A stretch of 64,000 bases of DNA from an uncultured Oleispira sp. (lineage in GTDB: Bacteria > Pseudomonadota > Gammaproteobacteria > Pseudomonadales > Oceanobacteraceae), in the NCBI GenBank assembly GCA_913061415.1, contig CAJXUD010000002.1, positions 186,001 through 250,000 of the forward strand. The letters run 5' to 3'. Made by a program: the position numbers and the translations under genes. The notes beneath the pieces are model-generated. The model searched no databases, was not told the DNA's origin, and saw nothing but the letters and a program-made list of their open reading frames with translations. Shown one piece after another: positions 37,803 to 47,054 of this stretch; position 1 is the stretch's first letter, and each line of letters opens with the position of its first letter.

Positions 37803-38330
37803 ATGGGTTATAATACTATTCCTGCGGGTAAAGATTTACCAAACGACATTTATGTAGCAATCGAAATTCCAGCCAATTCGTCACCTATTAAGTACGAAAT
37901 TGATAAAGATATGGATGCATTGCTAGTTGACCGTTTTATGGCAACACCGATGTTTTATCCAGCAAACTACGGCTACATCAACAATACCCTTGCAGATGAT
38001 GGCGATGCCCTTGATGTACTCGTCATTACACCATACCCCGTTGTACCAGGTGCAGTAATTCGCGCTCGTCCAGTTGGTGTTTTAAAAATGTCAGACGAAG
38101 CTGGCGGTGATGAAAAGCTATTAGCCGTTCCTCACGAAAAATTGACCACTTTGTATAACGATATCCAAGATATCAACGATGTTCCTCAACTATTAAAAGA
38201 CCAAATCGCTCACTTCTTCGAGAACTACAAAGATCTTGAAAAAGGCAAGTGGGTGAAGATTGAAGGCTGGGAAAATGCCGATGCGGCTCGTGCTGCGATT
38301 TTAAAATCAGCGGCGGCATATAAAGAGTAA
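37803..38330 (+). CDS. ppa: Inorganic pyrophosphatase (family I)
   Basis: A 175-aa cytoplasmic soluble pyrophosphatase that hydrolyses PPi and drives biosynthetic reactions. Family I active-site motifs are present: [43 protein letters not shown] (the Asp-rich signature) and [14 protein letters not shown]. Length and start are standard. It is monocistronic and followed by 18-bp tandem repeats and a strong hairpin. Confidence 0.98.
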   Translation: MGYNTIPAGKDLPNDIYVAIEIPANSSPIKYEIDKDMDALLVDRFMATPMFYPANYGYINNTLADDGDALDVLVITPYPVVPGAVIRARPVGVLKMSDEAGGDEKLLAVPHEKLTTLYNDIQDINDVPQLLKDQIAHFFENYKDLEKGKWVKIEGWENADAARAAILKSAAAYKE

Positions 38331-38342
38331 CGTTAGCTACAT

Positions 38343-38396
38343 GCTTTAATGCACCAGTAAGCTTTAATGCACTATTAAGCGTTAATGCACTAGCAA
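38343..38396. repeat. Three 18-bp tandem repeats after ppa
   Basis: GCTTTAATGCACCAGTAA (38343), GCTTTAATGCACTATTAA (38361) and GCGTTAATGCACTAGCAA (38379) follow one another without gaps, starting 12 bp after the ppa stop codon. The last copy contributes the left arm of a hairpin. Confidence 0.93.
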
Positions 38397-38422
38397 GTGG
38401 TATGATAACCACTCGCTAGTGC
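38387..38422 (+). terminator. Strong hairpin downstream of ppa
   Basis: GCACTAGCAAGTGGT (38387-38401) pairs with ACCACTCGCTAGTGC (38408-38422) with one mismatch and a 6-nt loop. There is no proper T-run after it, so it may be a 3' stabiliser rather than a classic terminator. It also overlaps the third tandem repeat. Confidence 0.65.
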
Positions 38423-38488
38423 AGTATAATTACCTTTATTGTTCTTCTCGCTCGCTCTCATCCTTTATCTATCCGGCACCGCGTACCT

Positions 38489-39496
38489 ATGACCTCTTTA
38501 CCGATAAACCAATTATTACTGCGTAATCCAGAAATAATTAACGACCAATTATTAACAGTGAACCCTCCGCTTGATCAGGGCCTATTTCAATTGGTTAAGC
38601 CACATAATTGCCAGATAATTAACTTTGATGCGCGCATTCATCAGGCCTGCGAGAAGCAAAGCCTGCGCTCTGAATTTGGTTTACCTACGCAGCATGAATT
38701 TGCATCAGCCTTATTGTATTGGCCAAAATCTAAAGCGTTTGGCCATAGTCTTTTACGCTGGTTGGCTAGCCAAATTAAACAGCCAACAACCGTTTATCTA
38801 CTGGCCGCTAACGATGCTGGCGGTAAAAGTTTAAACAATGCAGTAAAAGACTTTGGTGAAGAGGTTATCAAGCTGGATGTGGCGCGCAAATGTTCATTGT
38901 GGTCATTTAAGCTAACCCCCATAGATGATTTCAGCTGGGAGAAAGAACTCAGTACTTTCTCTTACGATAACTTAGACGGTGATGCGTTAGAGTTTTCGAC
39001 GTACCCTGGGGTTTTCAATACCGGTAAGCTTGATGTAGGCACTAAGCTGCTACTCGACAATATCAGCCTAAACAAGCGCGGACGTGTCTTAGACCTTGCC
39101 TGCGGTAGCGGTATCATTGGTATTACCTGTAAATTGCGTCAACCTGAGCTGTATGTCGAAATGGTCGACATTGATGGCATGGCATTAACATCGGCAGAGT
39201 TTAATACCAAGAAGTTCGGCCTTGATTGCCCAGTATTTGTCAGCGATGGTTTAAGCAATACCAAGAAATTCAATACGATTATCTGCAACCCTCCTTTTCA
39301 CCAAGGTAAAGAGACGGACTACAACTTTGCTCAACAGTTGATCCGTACCGCAAAACAACATCTATTGCCAAGAGGCGAAGTGTGGATTGTGGCTAACCGC
39401 CAGCTTGCTTATGAACAGTGGGCTGAGAAAAGCTGCCATAGCGTAGAGTCTGTGGTTCAAGGAAATGGTTTTAAGGTTTTAAGACTTAAATACTAA
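38489..39496 (+). CDS. rsmC: 16S rRNA (guanine-1207 N2) methyltransferase-like protein
   Basis: A 335-aa class I methyltransferase with the RsmC/RlmG two-domain build: a degenerate N-terminal domain and a C-terminal catalytic domain with TYPGVFNTGKLDVGTKLLLDNI, the SAM loop VLDLACGSGIIGI and NPPFHQGKETDY. The NPPFH-G motif and the YPGVF lead-in are typical of RsmC, which methylates G1207 in the 30S subunit. RlmG is the main alternative; the length and motif order favour RsmC. Confidence 0.88.
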   Translation: MTSLPINQLLLRNPEIINDQLLTVNPPLDQGLFQLVKPHNCQIINFDARIHQACEKQSLRSEFGLPTQHEFASALLYWPKSKAFGHSLLRWLASQIKQPTTVYLLAANDAGGKSLNNAVKDFGEEVIKLDVARKCSLWSFKLTPIDDFSWEKELSTFSYDNLDGDALEFSTYPGVFNTGKLDVGTKLLLDNISLNKRGRVLDLACGSGIIGITCKLRQPELYVEMVDIDGMALTSAEFNTKKFGLDCPVFVSDGLSNTKKFNTIICNPPFHQGKETDYNFAQQLIRTAKQHLLPRGEVWIVANRQLAYEQWAEKSCHSVESVVQGNGFKVLRLKY

Positions 39497-39638
39497 AATT
39501 TAGAAAGATAAGTTTAAAGACTAAGACTTGATATGTCGTTGCTACCTGTTTGTCAGGTTCAATAGCCAAAGTATAAAAGCAAAGCCTGAAACATCATCTA
39601 AGCTGTAAGTAAAGTCACTCACCGCTAGGGGAAATATC

Positions 39639-39782
39639 ATGGTTTTGCTTTATACACTCTTTGCAAGCAGCGTTCTATTAGGCGGTCTAGTAACCGTGAT
39701 CGGTATTATCCGCAGTGGCTATACAGAATCCACCAGTAAAAGCGCGTTGCAATATACCCCTGAAGAAGAGTCCTTAAACTAG
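39639..39782 (+). CDS. 47-aa single-pass membrane peptide
   Basis: A short frame (ATG 39639, TAG 39780-39782) preceded by a good GGGGA 6 nt upstream. The product begins with a hydrophobic helix (VLLYTLFASSVLLGGLVTVIGII), then a polar Ser/Glu-rich tail (TPEEESLN). It resembles stand-alone small membrane proteins; I recognise no family. Coding is supported by the ribosome site and amphipathic composition, but not by homology. 15-bp tandem repeats start 3 bp after its stop. Confidence 0.6.
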   Translation: MVLLYTLFASSVLLGGLVTVIGIIRSGYTESTSKSALQYTPEEESLN

Positions 39783-39785
39783 AGT

Positions 39786-39830
39786 AGCGCTTAAAAAAGG
39801 AGCGCTTAAAAATGAAGCTTTTAAAAAAGA
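39786..39830. repeat. Three 15-bp tandem repeats
   Basis: AGCGCTTAAAAAAGG (39786), AGCGCTTAAAAATGA (39801) and AGCTTTTAAAAAAGA (39816) are contiguous and begin 3 bp after the stop codon of the 47-aa frame, just before the end of the convergent MFS gene. Confidence 0.92.
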
Positions 39831-39858
39831 GCCTCATAATAGCCCCCTTGAGCTTTAC

Positions 39859-41031
39859 TTAAGCCGTTTGCAGGCGGTTAACGCGCTGCCAATTCAATAG
39901 TAGCAACACTTGCACTGCGATCATCGGCAGAACGACCCACATAATGCCCTGCCAGCCTAATAGCAGCAATAATACCCCAGAACCTAGCGATGCAATCGCC
40001 TGCGCACTAAAGACCATCAAATCATTCAATCCTTGTACACGATGACTTTCATTCGTTTGATGCATTTGCGGCAATAAAGCCGTTCCCGCCACAAATAATA
40101 AATTCCAACCTAAGCCCAACAATACGAGTGCTGACCAATAATGCACCAAGGCTTGATCCCAATAAGCAATCAACAGACATACCAGATAAATACCCAAGCC
40201 GGCCCACATCATATTGGTAAACCCTAGTTTTCGGACTAACCAGCCAGAGAATAACGACGGTATAAACATCGCCATAATATGACTTTGAATCACCCATTTT
40301 GTCTCTTCTAAACTGTAATGATTCAATTCATGCATACTAATGGGCGTCGCGGTCATGATAAAACTCATTACTGCAAAACCAACCGACGCACTGCCCATGG
40401 CCAATAAAATGCCTGGACTAGAGAGCAACTCAGCAAAGCTTCTTTGAACTTGCTCACCAGCTTCTTGCTTGAGTTCGATATTCTCGTACCCCAAAAGCAG
40501 CAAAAAAAACGCAATAACAAAGCACCCGGCTAACAGATAAAAAGCCCCAGTAAAGGTTTGCTCATGTATCGATTGCCCTATAGTCACTAACTCTGGCCCT
40601 AAATAGGCTGCAACTATGCCTGCCAATAACAATCGAGAAGCCGCAACCGGCATTAAATCCACAGCCACACTCTCCATCGCAGCAAAGCGGAATTGCTGAA
40701 TACACGCCAGTACAATACCGACTAAAACAGCCGCCATCACAAAGGCTGAGAAGCTTTCAATCTGCAAAGAATAAACCGCCAATAACGAAGCCAACACTCC
40801 AATGACCATTGCCCCCAGGAATACTACTTTACGTCCTTTTTGACTGGCCAACATCGCCGCCGGATAAACCGCCAAGGCGGTTCCAATAACCATCGCCGCA
40901 ACCGGTAACGTCGCAAAGCTACTATTTATCGCCAGTTGCTGTCCAATTAAACCACCGGCAAAAACCACCAAGGGTGCGGCGCACATTGCAAAAGCTTGCG
41001 CGATCATTAAAACCCAAACATTTTTTGTCAT
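39859..41031 (-). CDS. MFS transporter
   Basis: A 390-aa protein with about 12 transmembrane helices. The inter-helix loop between helices 2 and 3 contains MLASQKGRKVVFLGAM, a form of the MFS motif A (GxxxDRxGRR-like), and the overall pattern (two six-helix halves joined near residue 195 by a charged loop QEAGEQVQRS) is typical. Substrate is unknown; the size suggests a drug or metabolite exporter. It stands alone, divergent from the RND/MMPL gene. Confidence 0.85.
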   Translation of the reverse strand: MTKNVWVLMIAQAFAMCAAPLVVFAGGLIGQQLAINSSFATLPVAAMVIGTALAVYPAAMLASQKGRKVVFLGAMVIGVLASLLAVYSLQIESFSAFVMAAVLVGIVLACIQQFRFAAMESVAVDLMPVAASRLLLAGIVAAYLGPELVTIGQSIHEQTFTGAFYLLAGCFVIAFFLLLLGYENIELKQEAGEQVQRSFAELLSSPGILLAMGSASVGFAVMSFIMTATPISMHELNHYSLEETKWVIQSHIMAMFIPSLFSGWLVRKLGFTNMMWAGLGIYLVCLLIAYWDQALVHYWSALVLLGLGWNLLFVAGTALLPQMHQTNESHRVQGLNDLMVFSAQAIASLGSGVLLLLLGWQGIMWVVLPMIAVQVLLLLNWQRVNRLQTA

Positions 41032-41239
41032 TTCAATCCTTCATTTTAAGCGTTCGCTTGAATCATTCACACAACGGCATACTCACATAATTAATACGTT
41101 ATACGTGTGTTATGGACATTATCCAAATTCTGTCTTGCCTCTGGGCCTTTTTCTAATGAAATAGTCCTTTATTCACCTTGCATGCATTCCATACCGCCAT
41201 AGAATAAAAGGACTTCATAACGCTATAAAAATAATTATT

Positions 41240-43657
41240 ATGCTAGAAAAATATATTCACTGGATCATTGCCCAACGTAAATGGATTACCAGCCTTTCCA
41301 TTTTAATGGTTATCATCATCAGTTACGGCGCAACAAAACTCATTTTTACCAGCGATTTTAGAGCTTATTTTGGCCCCGACAATCCACAGCTACTTGCCTT
41401 TGAAGAAATGGAACGAACCTTCTCAAAGCAAGACAGTGTTTTCTTTTATATTCATACAAAAGAAGGTGACTTATTTAACCAGCAAGGCCTTGGACTAATC
41501 GAACAGCTCACCGACGAAGGCTGGAAACTACCCTACTCTCAGCGCGTCACATCATTGCAAAATTATCAACATACCGATGTTGAAGATGACGATTTGATGA
41601 TCGATTATCTTTATTACGATGCACAAGATCTAACCACCGATAAGTTGGCTCAAATTAAAGAAACTACTTTTTCTGAACCTACGTTAATGAACAACCTAAT
41701 ATCAGAAGACGGGGCTTCAACAGGTGTCAATATACGCGTCGTATTACCAGATGGCACAACAATGCTAACGTCAAAAGAAGTCGTTCACGCGGCCAGTGAT
41801 TTAGCCGAGCGTATTCGTCCAGACTATCCGAACTTTGATATATTAGTCGGCGGCTCTCTGACCTCTAACGTCACCATGGGCGAAGCCATCAAGCAAGATA
41901 TTGAAAACCTACTTGGGCTTTCGTATTTAGTCATGATCATCATCATGATTATTTTACTGCGTACATTTTCGGGTATGTTGCTCACCCTGACGATTATTAC
42001 CTTTTCTGTTATTTCAACCATGGGGCTGTTCGGTTGGTTAGGCTTCACCATGACACCGCCAACAGGCTTTGTCCCAACGGCAATTTTAACCATTGCCGTG
42101 GCCGATACGATTCATATATTGATCAGTTATTATTACGAGCTGAATCATGGCCGACCCAAGATCGAAGCGATTAAAGAATCATTACGCATTAACTTTTCAC
42201 CGGTTTTTATTACCAGTATTACCACCGTCATTGGTGTTTTATGCTTGAATACCAGTGACTCTCCTCCTTATCGCGACATGGGAAATATGATTGCCGCAGG
42301 TGTATTTTTCGCCTGGATCTACAGCATCACATTCTTACCCGCGATGATGGCATTAATGCCTACACCTAAAGGAAAGGCAGAGAGTGACAAGCCCTCGGCC
42401 ATGCAGAAGTTTGCAAATTTTGTTCTGCGTTTTTATAAGCCACTCTTCATTTTTATGGCATGCTTAATCGTAGCAGTGGGTAGCCAACTGAATAGAAATA
42501 CGATTACCGAACGCTGGCATGAGTTCTTCGATACGTCCTTTGAAGTACGAAATACCATTGAAGCCACCAATGAAACTTTGGGCGGATTACATCGAATTTT
42601 CTTTGTACTGGATAGCCAAGAAGAAAATGGTATTAATAACCCTGACTACCTACAACAAACCGATGACTTTGCTGAATGGCTGCTGACGCAAGATAAAGTG
42701 TCTAACGTCGACAGCATCACTGATATAATTAAGCGCCTGAATAAAAATCTGCATGCTAATGACGAAGCATGGTTCAAAATTCCTGAAAGCAGAGAACTGG
42801 CCGCGCAATATTTACTCTTATACGAGCTATCTCTTCCGCTGGGACTAGGGTTAGACGATACCATTAATAATTCACGCTCAGCGTCTCGATTAACGGTGTC
42901 TTTCCATAAAGCCGACTCTATCTACATTTTAGAACTCGAACAAAAAGCCATCGCGTGGTTAAAAGAAAATGCCCCTGCTATTCATGTTGAAGAAGGCACT
43001 GGTTTAGACGTTGTCTTTGCCAATCTCACCTTCCGCAATATAGGCAGCATGATGAACGGTACTTCCATTGCACTGGTACTTATTTCATTCTTACTCATTT
43101 TCGCCTTACGCTCGTTTAAAATAGGCATCATCAGCTTAATTCCTAATATTATGCCCGCGATACTGGCCTACGGGATTTGGGGAATGATTAATGGCCAAAT
43201 TGATACCGCCGTATCCGTGGTCGTCTGTTTAAGTTTGGGAATCGTGGTTGATGATACCGTTCACTTTTTAAGCAAGTATCTACGCGCCCGCCGTGAACAA
43301 GGTCTTGATACCGAAGATGCAATTCGCTATGCCTTCAGTACCGTGGGCAACGCCTTATTAGTGACTTCCGCGGTCTTGGTGGGTGGCTTTATGGTGATGC
43401 AGTTTTCACACTTCCATCCCAGTAATAATATGGGCATGTTATTAGCGGTGACTATTTTAATGGCTCTGTTGGTCGACTTCCTATTTCTGCCTCCACTACT
43501 GATGTTTTTAGATCGAAATAAAAACAGCAACACACCCGATAAAGTTCAAGCGACACCAAATAAAGTTCAAGCAACGCAAAACCTAGAGAATGAAAAAACA
43601 CTTAATTCAGTCGCCAAAAGCCAATCCTCTCAAAAGTCGAGTATTGAAATAACCTAG
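41240..43657 (+). CDS. RND-superfamily MMPL-type transporter (HAE3-like)
   Basis: An 805-aa inner-membrane protein with the duplicated RND layout: one transmembrane helix, a large periplasmic loop (about 40-220), five helices, then the same order again. The second set includes the proton-relay-like segment VVVCLSLGIVVDDTVHFLSKYLRARREQG (Asp pair in VDDT), and the first set VADTIHILISYYYEL. This is the HAE3/MMPL group, linked to hopanoid, lipid or sterol trafficking in other bacteria. No adaptor or outer-membrane gene is adjacent. Its C-terminus ends in a duplicated seven-residue unit (DKVQATP, NKVQATQ) encoded by 21-bp repeats at 43538-43579. Confidence 0.88.
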   Translation: MLEKYIHWIIAQRKWITSLSILMVIIISYGATKLIFTSDFRAYFGPDNPQLLAFEEMERTFSKQDSVFFYIHTKEGDLFNQQGLGLIEQLTDEGWKLPYSQRVTSLQNYQHTDVEDDDLMIDYLYYDAQDLTTDKLAQIKETTFSEPTLMNNLISEDGASTGVNIRVVLPDGTTMLTSKEVVHAASDLAERIRPDYPNFDILVGGSLTSNVTMGEAIKQDIENLLGLSYLVMIIIMIILLRTFSGMLLTLTIITFSVISTMGLFGWLGFTMTPPTGFVPTAILTIAVADTIHILISYYYELNHGRPKIEAIKESLRINFSPVFITSITTVIGVLCLNTSDSPPYRDMGNMIAAGVFFAWIYSITFLPAMMALMPTPKGKAESDKPSAMQKFANFVLRFYKPLFIFMACLIVAVGSQLNRNTITERWHEFFDTSFEVRNTIEATNETLGGLHRIFFVLDSQEENGINNPDYLQQTDDFAEWLLTQDKVSNVDSITDIIKRLNKNLHANDEAWFKIPESRELAAQYLLLYELSLPLGLGLDDTINNSRSASRLTVSFHKADSIYILELEQKAIAWLKENAPAIHVEEGTGLDVVFANLTFRNIGSMMNGTSIALVLISFLLIFALRSFKIGIISLIPNIMPAILAYGIWGMINGQIDTAVSVVVCLSLGIVVDDTVHFLSKYLRARREQGLDTEDAIRYAFSTVGNALLVTSAVLVGGFMVMQFSHFHPSNNMGMLLAVTILMALLVDFLFLPPLLMFLDRNKNSNTPDKVQATPNKVQATQNLENEKTLNSVAKSQSSQKSSIEIT
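43538..43579. repeat. 21-bp tandem duplication in the MMPL transporter tail
   Basis: 43538-43558 and 43559-43579 both encode (D/N)KVQAT(P/Q). The units differ at only a few positions and stay in frame. Confidence 0.85.
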
Positions 43658-43672
43658 TACTCACTTTCATTT

Positions 43673-43709
43673 ATGCCGTACGGGGTTTATTCTCTACGGC
43701 ATACTTTTT
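43673..43709 (+). terminator. Intrinsic terminator after the MMPL transporter gene
   Basis: ATGCCGTA (43673-43680) pairs with TACGGCAT (43695-43702) across a 14-nt loop, followed by ACTTTTTAG. It separates the transporter from nth. Confidence 0.8.
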
Positions 43710-43724
43710 AGAAAAAGCGTCACC

Positions 43725-44363
43725 ATGAACAAGCTTAAACGCACCGAAATTTTTACCCGCTTACGTAACGAAAACCCAAACCCAGAAACTGAGTTAGAAT
43801 ACAGCAGCCCCTTTGAGCTGTTAGTTGCCGTTGTATTATCGGCACAAGCGACTGATGTTAGTGTGAATAAAGCCATGCGCAAACTCTTTCCAGTTGCCAA
43901 TACCCCAGAGGCTATCTATGCATTGGGTGAAGAAGGCTTAAAAGAATACATAAAAACCATTGGTTTATTTAATACCAAAGCCAAGAACGTTATAAAACTC
44001 TGTAAGTCGCTGATTGACCTTCATGGCAGTGAAGTGCCCGATGATCGTAAAGCATTAGAAGCACTCGCCGGAGTTGGGCGAAAAACCGCCAACGTTGTAC
44101 TGAATACAGCGTTTGGCCATCCTGTAATGGCAGTCGATACTCATATTTTTCGCGTTTCTAACCGCACTAAAATTGCCCCAGGTAAAACCGTCGATGAAGT
44201 CGAACAAAGGCTCGTTCGGCTCATACCCAAAGAGTTCTTACTCGATGCACACCACTGGTTAATTTTACACGGCCGTTATACCTGTGTTGCAAGAAAACCC
44301 AAATGTGGATCGTGCATTATTGAAGATTTGTGCGAATATAAAGATAAAGTAGAAATTGACTAG
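43725..44363 (+). CDS. nth: Endonuclease III
   Basis: A 212-aa bifunctional DNA glycosylase/AP lyase for oxidised pyrimidines. The helix-hairpin-helix [14 protein letters not shown] (catalytic Lys) is followed by the conserved Asp in [12 protein letters not shown], and the C-terminus has the [4Fe-4S] pattern C-x6-C-x2-C-x5-C ([17 protein letters not shown]). In many gammaproteobacteria nth follows rsx/rnf genes; here it does not. gloA follows after 8 bp. Confidence 0.98.
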   Translation: MNKLKRTEIFTRLRNENPNPETELEYSSPFELLVAVVLSAQATDVSVNKAMRKLFPVANTPEAIYALGEEGLKEYIKTIGLFNTKAKNVIKLCKSLIDLHGSEVPDDRKALEALAGVGRKTANVVLNTAFGHPVMAVDTHIFRVSNRTKIAPGKTVDEVEQRLVRLIPKEFLLDAHHWLILHGRYTCVARKPKCGSCIIEDLCEYKDKVEID

Positions 44364-44371
44364 GAAAGATC

Positions 44372-44776
44372 ATGAGAATTTTGCATACCATGCTACGGGT
44401 GAGTGACCTAGAAGCGTCGATTGAGTTTTATACTCAAATTATGGGCATGAAATTATTACGCCGTAGAGATAATGAAGAATATCGCTATACGTTAGCGTTT
44501 GTCGGCTACCAAGAAGAAAGTGAAGGTGCAGTACTCGAATTGACCCACAACTGGGATGTCAACGAGTATGACCTTGGTACAGGTTATGGGCACATCGCAT
44601 TAGAAGTAAATGACATTTATGCGACCTGTCTTATTATTGAAAACCAAAAAGGAAAAATCACTCGCGCTCCGGGGCCAGTAAAAGGCGGTAAAACGGTTAT
44701 CGCGTTTGTTGAAGATCCTGATGGCTATAAAATTGAGTTAATCGAAAAGAAAGCCGATTCAAACGACGATTTATAA
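44372..44776 (+). CDS. gloA: Lactoylglutathione lyase (glyoxalase I)
   Basis: A 134-aa glyoxalase I that converts the methylglyoxal-glutathione hemithioacetal to S-lactoylglutathione. The sequence is nearly canonical: [20 protein letters not shown] with the first metal His, [11 protein letters not shown] (Glu), GYGHIALEV (His) and [10 protein letters not shown] (Glu), the Ni/Zn ligands. It is likely cotranscribed with nth. Confidence 0.97.
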   Translation: MRILHTMLRVSDLEASIEFYTQIMGMKLLRRRDNEEYRYTLAFVGYQEESEGAVLELTHNWDVNEYDLGTGYGHIALEVNDIYATCLIIENQKGKITRAPGPVKGGKTVIAFVEDPDGYKIELIEKKADSNDDL

Positions 44777-44817
44777 AAATATTAAAGGATTAATACCATG
44801 TTGCGGCTGATAAAATA

Positions 44818-45153
44818 ATGTTTGATCAAGGCGAATTCTTTCAAACTCCCAACCCGTGCAAAAGTATTTGCACGGTGAATAATAAAGGCTTCTGCAAAGG
44901 CTGCTTTCGCAGTCGTGAAGAACGCTTTCATTGGAATGAATTTACCGAATACCAAAAACACCTCGTGGTGCAAATATGTTACGTGCGTGAAAAACGTATC
45001 GAAGCCGCAAGGCGGAAAAAGTTATTACAAGCAGCACAAGCCGAAGCACAGCAAAAGGCCCAATTTGATTTGTTTTCTGAAGCGGTGATTTATGAAGAAT
45101 CCGGCCCAGAGACAGAACCGGTTGAAATAAGCCCACAAATAGACTTATTTTAA
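44818..45153 (+). CDS. DUF1289 domain protein
   Basis: A 111-aa protein with a DUF1289 domain in its first half: NPCKSICTVNNKGFCKGCFRSREERFHW, a Cys-rich likely metal site (CxxxC...CxxC), followed by a Gln/Ala-rich helical tail. Function is unknown. It follows gloA by 41 bp in the same direction and is convergent with hyi (31-bp gap). Confidence 0.88.
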   Translation: MFDQGEFFQTPNPCKSICTVNNKGFCKGCFRSREERFHWNEFTEYQKHLVVQICYVREKRIEAARRKKLLQAAQAEAQQKAQFDLFSEAVIYEESGPETEPVEISPQIDLF

Positions 45154-45184
45154 TCTTTTCGCAGTACCCGAACAGCTTAAAAAA

Positions 45185-45982
45185 TCAGCTACACATCGCA
45201 AGGCTAGAAGTAATAAACTGCTTCCAGCGCAGTGTTTCTTCGGTATATTTTGTTGGTTTGTACTCAGCACTTACCCAACCTTCATAGGTTGAATATTCAA
45301 TCGCATAAAAGATCGATTTAAAATCTAAATCCCCAGTTCCCGGCTCACCACGCCCCGGTGCATCGGCAAATTGAATATGCCCAATTTTATCGCCTAATCG
45401 ACTAATAATTGTGCTTATATCCCCTGCTTCCATGCGCGCCATATGATAAATATCAAACTGCATTTTAATATTTTCATGCTCACAGTCTGCAACAACCTCA
45501 AGCATCTGATCGACGTTATGGATAACAAAACCAGGCATATCAAACGTATTAATGGCTTCAAACATCACCGTAATACCCAAAGGCTTAAACATCTGCGCTG
45601 CGGTATTTAAATTACGCTTAAACGTGCTGAGATACTGCTCACGCTTACTTTCATCAAAGCAACGCCCCGGTAAAACATTAACGCGCTTAACCCCTAGTGA
45701 GGTGACGTAGCTTAAACACTCAACCAAGGCCGCAGCAAACTCAGCTTCTTTCCCCGGAACGGAAGCAAGCCCTTCTCCCCCTTCCATTAAGTCACCCGCA
45801 GGCACATTAATGAGAATGCATTCTAGATCGTGTTCTTTCAATCGTGCTTTAAGATCTGCGACTTTTTCAACGTACGGGAACTGTATTTCAACAGCATTAA
45901 ACCCGGCTGCTTTAGCGGCGGAGAACCGTTCTAGCAAAGGTTGCTCAGTGAACAACATCGATATATTTGCGGCCAATTTCAT
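45185..45982 (-). CDS. hyi: Hydroxypyruvate isomerase-like TIM-barrel protein
   Basis: A 265-aa xylose-isomerase-like (AP-endonuclease 2 superfamily) protein close to Hyi/OtnI: MKLAANISMLFTEQPLLERF, FNAVEIQFPY, VMFEAINTFDMPGF, MQFDIYHMARMEGD-type stretch and GHIQFADAPGRGEPGTGDLD with the metal-binding Glu/Asp/His/Glu set. Hyi interconverts hydroxypyruvate and tartronate semialdehyde. The next gene upstream is a tartronate-semialdehyde-reductase-like dehydrogenase, 5 bp away, which supports this assignment. gcl is absent here. Confidence 0.88.
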   Translation of the reverse strand: MKLAANISMLFTEQPLLERFSAAKAAGFNAVEIQFPYVEKVADLKARLKEHDLECILINVPAGDLMEGGEGLASVPGKEAEFAAALVECLSYVTSLGVKRVNVLPGRCFDESKREQYLSTFKRNLNTAAQMFKPLGITVMFEAINTFDMPGFVIHNVDQMLEVVADCEHENIKMQFDIYHMARMEAGDISTIISRLGDKIGHIQFADAPGRGEPGTGDLDFKSIFYAIEYSTYEGWVSAEYKPTKYTEETLRWKQFITSSLAMCS

Positions 45983-45987
45983 TATTA

Positions 45988-46881
45988 TTATTCCTTGCTT
46001 CCCTGCGGATTAGCCAAGTACATCTCTATTAACGTAGCAGGATCGCTATCGTTAAATCCTTTGCTGGCGTGCAGACGCATTAGTTCTGCCCCCAAACCTG
46101 CAATAGGAATTGAAGAACTATTATTCTTAGCCAAAGTATTGGCCATATCGAGATCTTTTAATAAGGTTTTAACGTGCCACTTTACAGGTTCATAATCACG
46201 TTCGGCCATTCTTGGGCCTGTCAGCTGCAAAGGTATTGAATCTGCAAAGCCGCCTTTTAACGCTTGCGGTAACTGTCGGCTATCAACACCCGACTTCTCA
46301 GCCAGGGCCATTACTTCAGACATAACCAATACATTACAACTAACGATCATTTGATTACAAATTTTCGTGATTTGTCCGGCTCCGACATCCCCCATACGAG
46401 TAATACGCTGACTGAGTGGCTCTAGATAAGGACGCACAGAATCAAGAATAGCGTCTTCTCCTCCCGCCATAATAGCCAGAGTCCCCTGCTCTGCCCCCGC
46501 AACACCGCCAGAAACAGGTGTATCGAGCCAATGAGCCTGCTTTTCATCAACAGACTTTGCTAATTGTCGGGTCACTTCAGGATCGATGCTAGAGAAATCG
46601 ATAACAATTTGTCCCGCTTTTAGATTCTCTAAAACTCCACCACAGCCGGTAATAATAGCGTCGACCGCCGCAGTATCACTGACACACAGCATGATGATAT
46701 CGCAGTTAAGGCACAGCTCTTTAATGCTCTGGGCAACTTGAGCACCGTGGTTTTCAGGTAACTGGGTCTTATCAGAATTCCGATTCCAAACCGTTACACT
46801 AAAACCCGCAGCCAATAAACGGCATGACATAGGGATTCCCATCAACCCCATACCAATAAAACCAATATTTGCTGCGACCAC
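45988..46881 (-). CDS. 2-hydroxy-3-oxopropionate (tartronate semialdehyde) reductase-like
   Basis: A 297-aa beta-hydroxyacid dehydrogenase: N-terminal NAD(P)-binding IGFIGMGLMGIPMSCRLLAAG, substrate-binding DTPVSGGVAGAEQGTLAIMAGG, and catalytic Lys region GQITKICNQMIVS. GarR/GlxR of the glyoxylate or glucarate route is most likely given its pairing with hyi; 3-hydroxyisobutyrate dehydrogenase is the alternative. Start is GTG at 46881 with a GGGGG ribosome site 5 nt upstream. Confidence 0.85.
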   Translation of the reverse strand: MVAANIGFIGMGLMGIPMSCRLLAAGFSVTVWNRNSDKTQLPENHGAQVAQSIKELCLNCDIIMLCVSDTAAVDAIITGCGGVLENLKAGQIVIDFSSIDPEVTRQLAKSVDEKQAHWLDTPVSGGVAGAEQGTLAIMAGGEDAILDSVRPYLEPLSQRITRMGDVGAGQITKICNQMIVSCNVLVMSEVMALAEKSGVDSRQLPQALKGGFADSIPLQLTGPRMAERDYEPVKWHVKTLLKDLDMANTLAKNNSSSIPIAGLGAELMRLHASKGFNDSDPATLIEMYLANPQGSKE

Positions 46882-47054
46882 CTGAACCCCCTATCTCATC
46901 ATAATTTTCGATAATAATACCAAAAGCTGAGTTATTAGTACGGCTTATATAAGACTTAGCTCAATAAAAGGCTACGTCTTACTACAAAAAGTTACGCGTT
47001 TTTATAAATCCTTTCCTATGCTTGTTGTATGGGACGACAAAGGAAGTACCAAGA

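Noticed and set aside
38343-38396. CRISPR-like repeats
   Set aside because: The units are contiguous with no spacers, and no cas gene is present; the same goes for the other short tandem repeats.
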